Source: Candidatus Cloacimonadota bacterium (GTDB lineage: Bacteria; Cloacimonadota; Cloacimonadia; Cloacimonadales; Cloacimonadaceae). From it: DNA of 7,413 nucleotides. The stretch is from assembly GCA_023230245.1 (NCBI GenBank), contig JALNXT010000067.1, forward strand, positions 1 to 7,413, read 5' to 3'. The position numbers were made by a program, and so were the translations under genes. Numbering within the stretch: the stretch's first letter is position 1; each line of letters starts with the position of its first letter. Below are positions 6,564-7,413 of this stretch, in pieces. The notes under the pieces are model-generated. The model had not been told where the DNA came from, searched no databases, and saw only the letters and a list, made by a program, of their open reading frames with translations.

Positions 6564-6624
6564 TTCCCTATCAATGCCCACTCATTGTCCATATGAAGGG
6601 CAATGGGTGGGCAATGATAGGGAA
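6564..6624 (+). repeat. Long near-perfect hairpin, 27-bp stem and 7-nt loop
   Basis: Bases 6564-6590 pair with 6598-6624 around the loop ATATGAA. Of 27 positions, 24 are Watson-Crick pairs, two are G-U wobbles in the plus-strand RNA and one is an A-A mismatch. The right arm contains GGGCAATG twice (6598-6605 and 6609-6616). No T-run follows on either strand, so it is not a standard intrinsic terminator. It could be a palindromic repeat element, an RNase III-type processing site or part of a structured RNA. No target-site duplication is evident at its borders. Confidence 0.8.
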
Positions 6625-6637
6625 ATGCCTTTAAGTA

Positions 6638-6670
6638 AAAAGCCGGGAAGTTACTTACAAAACGGCTTTT
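6638..6670. terminator. Weak terminator-like hairpin before the tRNA promoter
   Basis: AAAAGCCG (6638-6645) is complementary to CGGCTTTT (6663-6670), an 8-bp stem with only four GC pairs and a 17-nt loop. The flanking A and T tracts make it readable on either strand: on the plus strand the T-run is inside the stem, on the minus strand CGGC is followed by five T. It stands just upstream of the presumed tRNA promoter, where a terminator for the upstream unit would be expected. Confidence 0.35.
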
Positions 6671-6682
6671 CCAAAAAGGCTA

Positions 6683-6710
6683 TTGACAGAAAGCAGCTAA
6701 ATAAAATAAA
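6683..6710 (+). promoter_or_regulatory. Candidate housekeeping promoter of tRNA-Arg and the ABC-F gene
   Basis: TTGACA (6683-6688) matches the sigma-70 -35 consensus exactly. With a 16-bp spacer the best -10 is AATAAA (6705-6710, four of six consensus positions) in an AT-rich stretch. Transcription would start near 6717, leaving a leader of about 15 nt before the mature tRNA. The -35 is good, the -10 mediocre. Confidence 0.5.
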
Positions 6711-6731
6711 CGTACCATAATAAATGCCTGC

Positions 6732-6808
6732 GTCCCTGTAGCTCAGCTGGATAGAGTGGCACCCTCCGAAGGTGAAGGTCAGGCGTTCGAATCGCCTCAG
6801 GGACGCCA
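6732..6808 (+). tRNA. tRNA-Arg (anticodon CCG)
   Basis: A complete 77-nt cloverleaf with encoded CCA. The acceptor stem GTCCCTG/CAGGGAC (6732-6738 with 6798-6804) has seven Watson-Crick pairs, with discriminator G6805 and CCA at 6806-6808. The D-stem is GCTC/GAGT with loop AGCTGGATA, including the A20 expected for arginine acceptors. The anticodon loop CTCCGAA (6764-6770) places CCG at 6766-6768, reading CGG codons. The anticodon stem has four good pairs and a G-A mismatch at 27-43. The T-arm AGGCG-TTCGAAT-CGCCT (6781-6797) is canonical and the variable loop is 5 nt. The ABC-F start codon follows 8 nt after CCA, so the two are probably co-transcribed. Confidence 0.97.
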
Positions 6809-6816
6809 AACAACTT

Positions 6817-7413
6817 ATGATAAATGATGTAATTCTCACTCTGGAAGATATCTCTTGCCTTTATGGCGACAGGACAATCATCAAAGATGCGTCCTTGGGG
6901 ATTCACGTCGGCGATAAAATAGGCATTTTAGGAGTTAATGGCAGCGGTAAAACAACCCTGTTAAAAATCCTCAGCGGTGTCCAAAGACCCAATACTGGCA
7001 AGATCACACTCCGCAAAGACCTTAAGATTGGCTATCTGGAGCAGGATGTAGATTTCCTTCCCCATCTCACGGTGCTACAGCATACTATTCCCCTCGAAGG
7101 CGAAGTGCAGGAAGATTACTATTATAAAGCACTGTTAAACAGGCTGGGGATCAGCAACTATGATCAGTTAGTAGGCACGCTATCAGGCGGGCAAAGGCGT
7201 AAAGCCGATCTCGCCAGGGTTTTGGCGATGGAGCCAGATTTACTGGTGTTGGATGAGCCTACTAACCATCTGGATTTGGATACTATCGAATGGCTGCAAA
7301 ACTACCTAATCACTTCCAATAAAGCAGTGCTATTTGTAACGCATGACAGATACTTTTTAGATGCCATCAGCACCAGAATTATAGAAATAGAGCGAGCTAA
7401 GCTATATTTCTTT
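6817..7413 (+). CDS. ABC-F family ATPase, N-terminal ABC domain, 3'-truncated by the window edge
   Basis: An open frame of 199 codons runs from ATG 6817 to the last base. ABC-F proteins are soluble twin-ATPase proteins that act on the ribosome (translation factors such as EttA and Uup, or antibiotic-resistance proteins) and carry no membrane domain. The first ATPase domain is complete in its motifs: aromatic A-loop (LYGDRT, Y16), Walker A GVNGSGKT (39-46), Q-loop Q76 in YLEQD, signature LSGGQ (122-126), Walker B with catalytic Glu in LLVLDEPTNHLD (142-153) and switch His176 in VTHDRYFLD. DEPTNHLD with THDRYFLD is diagnostic for ABC-F. The Q-loop-to-signature segment is short, more like Uup than EttA, but the linker and second domain that would settle the subfamily are outside. 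The start agrees with the family N-terminus, but no Shine-Dalgarno is visible in the 8 nt after the tRNA. Confidence 0.93.
   Translation, partial: MINDVILTLEDISCLYGDRTIIKDASLGIHVGDKIGILGVNGSGKTTLLKILSGVQRPNTGKITLRKDLKIGYLEQDVDFLPHLTVLQHTIPLEGEVQEDYYYKALLNRLGISNYDQLVGTLSGGQRRKADLARVLAMEPDLLVLDEPTNHLDLDTIEWLQNYLITSNKAVLFVTHDRYFLDAISTRIIEIERAKLYFF

Larger units (their letters stand above)
6283..6731. other. Gene-poor spacer between thyX and tRNA-Arg
   Basis: About 450 bp hold no credible protein gene: the plus-strand reading frames are short (the best, 6387-6461, gives 24 aa without a ribosome binding site). The stretch contains several inverted repeats: a 7-bp pair just after thyX (6310-6316 with 6351-6357), a bulged stem-loop at 6404-6442, a 7-bp hairpin at 6516-6535, a 27-bp hairpin at 6564-6624 and a terminator-like hairpin at 6638-6670. 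A -10-like TATGATAAT (6386-6394) has no convincing -35 partner. Elsewhere gaps between genes are 15 nt or less, so this much non-coding DNA with this much pairing potential may encode an RNA, but I recognise no known family (it lacks the hallmarks of tmRNA, RNase P RNA and SRP RNA). Confidence 0.6.

Noticed and set aside
6283..6731. CRISPR array or insertion sequence in the spacer
   Set aside because: There are no regularly spaced repeats, no transposase reading frame and no terminal repeats with target duplications.
6651..6839. Minus-strand reading frame of 62 codons across the tRNA promoter and tRNA
   Set aside because: It runs antisense through the tRNA, has no recognisable domain and no supported ribosome binding site.
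6697..6906. Minus-strand reading frame of 69 codons encoding a peptide with EAIRTPDLHLRRVPLYPAEL
   Set aside because: This is the antisense translation of the tRNA-Arg gene, a well-known source of phantom 'AIRTPDL...LYPAEL' proteins in databases, and it also lies antisense to the ABC-F start.

Overview
The window is 7.4 kb of compact bacterial DNA of moderate to low GC. Six plus-strand genes are packed head to tail, followed by a roughly 450-bp gap, a tRNA-Arg(CCG) gene and the start of an ABC-F ATPase gene. The mix of genes (a GlmU-like protein of the type familiar from Bacteroidetes, a PSP1/RicT protein, RlmN, and a long ThyX) and the codon style suggest an uncultured Gram-negative lineage. 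Candidatus Cloacimonadota or a relative would fit, but this is a recollection-based inference and not proven by the sequence.

Positions 1-4851 hold a family 2 glycosyltransferase (cut at the left edge), a GlmU-like sugar nucleotidyl/acyltransferase-type protein with a left-handed beta-helix, a RicT/PSP1 iron-sulfur protein, the radical SAM rRNA/tRNA methyltransferase RlmN, and deoxyribose-phosphate aldolase DeoC. Positions 4867-6282 hold a long flavin-dependent thymidylate synthase. Neighbours overlap by 20 or 7 nt or are separated by 1, 13 and 15 nt, so all six are probably one transcription unit. The first two point to cell-surface polysaccharide or precursor synthesis, the middle two to RNA processing and modification, and the last two to deoxynucleotide metabolism.

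Positions 6283-6731 contain no credible protein gene but several inverted repeats. The most striking is a 27-bp near-perfect hairpin at 6564-6624. A weak terminator-like hairpin and a good -35 box precede the tRNA. The ABC-F gene starts only 8 nt after the encoded CCA of the tRNA, without a visible Shine-Dalgarno sequence, and runs off the right edge.

The most interesting points are three. The ThyX is a tandem two-domain protein in which each half keeps a different, complementary subset of the canonical active-site motifs. The DeoC carries an N-terminal five-cysteine cluster that the usual aldolase lacks. The long hairpin and the other structures between thyX and the tRNA could belong to an unannotated RNA or a palindromic repeat element.
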